NCBI GenBank assembly: GCA_004292955.1
Contig: RDXX01000064.1
Location: 1 to 43,637 of the forward strand
DNA from: Oscillatoriales cyanobacterium
GTDB taxonomy: Bacteria > Cyanobacteriota > Cyanobacteriia > Cyanobacteriales > Microcoleaceae
Length of the DNA stretch: 43,637 bases
Direction: 5' to 3'
Below, in pieces: positions 43,392-43,637 of this stretch. Each line of letters starts with the position of its first letter. The stretch's first letter is position 1. The notes under the pieces are model-generated. The model saw only the letters and a program-made list of their open reading frames with translations. It was not told the origin of the DNA and did not search any database. The translations under genes were made by a program, and so were the position numbers.

Positions 43392-43637
43392 CATACCCGA
43401 CACTCATTTTGTAAACAAATAGAGTGCGGGCTTCCTCTTTCAACGGGAGAGCCTCGACGCGAGCCATCTCTAAGCTGGTCTTATCCTCCCTCCGTAGGTT
43501 TCACTCACCCGAAGGTGATCCTAACTAGCAAGATAATCACTTATCTTTTCCGGCAGACTCCCTGTGTCCCAAGGAGTAGAATTGTTGATTTTTTCACCCA
43601 TCCATCAGCTCTTTTACGGCAAGAAAGGGATTTTGGG
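43392..43637 (-). mobile_element. Possible 3' end of an IS200/IS605-type element
   Basis: Read on the minus strand, this stretch ends in CTTGAAAG... then AAGCCCGCACTC, an AT-rich spacer, and GAGTGTCGGG: a CCCGCACTC/GAGTGTCGGG hairpin (about 43397-43432). The frames ahead of it read MARVEALPLKEEARTL, which resembles TnpB C-terminal and guide-RNA-coding tails in cyanobacteria from memory. Several stops interrupt every frame, so the part seen is a degraded tail or non-coding end; the rest would lie beyond the window. Confidence 0.4.

Overview
The window looks like chromosomal DNA of a filamentous cyanobacterium, probably Oscillatoriales (Microcoleus, Oscillatoria or Phormidium type). Evidence: the HIP1 palindrome GCGATCGC recurs throughout. 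The alkane genes ado and aar are present, as are cyanobacterial GlnB, DnaK and an AccA/FolE neighbourhood, and XisH/XisI, Uma2, DUF433/DUF5615 and pentapeptide-repeat genes. The intergenic spaces hold many 7-bp tandem repeats and hairpin elements typical of these genomes. The genus is inferred. I see no tRNA, rRNA or CRISPR array.

Layout. 1-6.6 kb, minus strand: an FHA-ABC exporter whose C-terminus looks cut short, an ABC-class ATPase interrupted by an in-frame heptamer array, an M28 peptidase and a coiled-coil protein. 6.9-13.3 kb, plus strand: a PAS/GGDEF/EAL c-di-GMP enzyme and glycogen phosphorylase, separated by an amplified hairpin repeat. 13.3-17.3 kb, accessory: a DUF429 protein carrying a repeat-derived peptide, a Uma2 nuclease-like protein, two tandem ribbon-helix-helix-like genes (one of 59 codons), an orphan 113-aa gene and an overlapping xisH-xisI pair. 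17.5-22.1 kb: a membrane protein, a small exported protein and an exported TPR-CHAT protease-like protein. 22.8-25.4 kb: dnaK and a DUF4112 membrane protein. 25.5-29.1 kb, minus strand: a two-gene operon of a pentapeptide-repeat membrane protein and a coiled-coil protein that share a GSTLNIG-type motif, then a DUF433-DUF433-DUF5615 toxin-antitoxin-like cassette. 29.5-31.9 kb: a conserved hypothetical gene, a small membrane protein and an isolated MalG-type permease.

32.0-37.9 kb is the alkane/fatty-acid block: ado, aar, a TerB-like gene on the opposite strand, accA, an SDR oxidoreductase and folE. AccA feeds malonyl-CoA into fatty acid synthesis; AAR reduces fatty acyl-ACP to aldehyde and ADO turns the aldehyde into alkane. 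38.2-43.4 kb: a phosphohexomutase, a PD-(D/E)XK-like protein 15 bp before the RdgB/HAM1 pyrophosphatase, glnB (read from TTG) and an MFS transporter. The right edge may hold the 3' end of an IS200/IS605-type element.

The strongest window-wide signal is repeat biology. Nearly every short tandem array has a 7-bp period, although the units differ widely in sequence. Several arrays start at, or supply, the stop codon of the neighbouring gene. The only array inside a conserved gene uses a unit with no stop codon in any frame. The best candidate for a poorly described protein system is the pentapeptide-membrane/coiled-coil pair at 25.5-28.1 kb.
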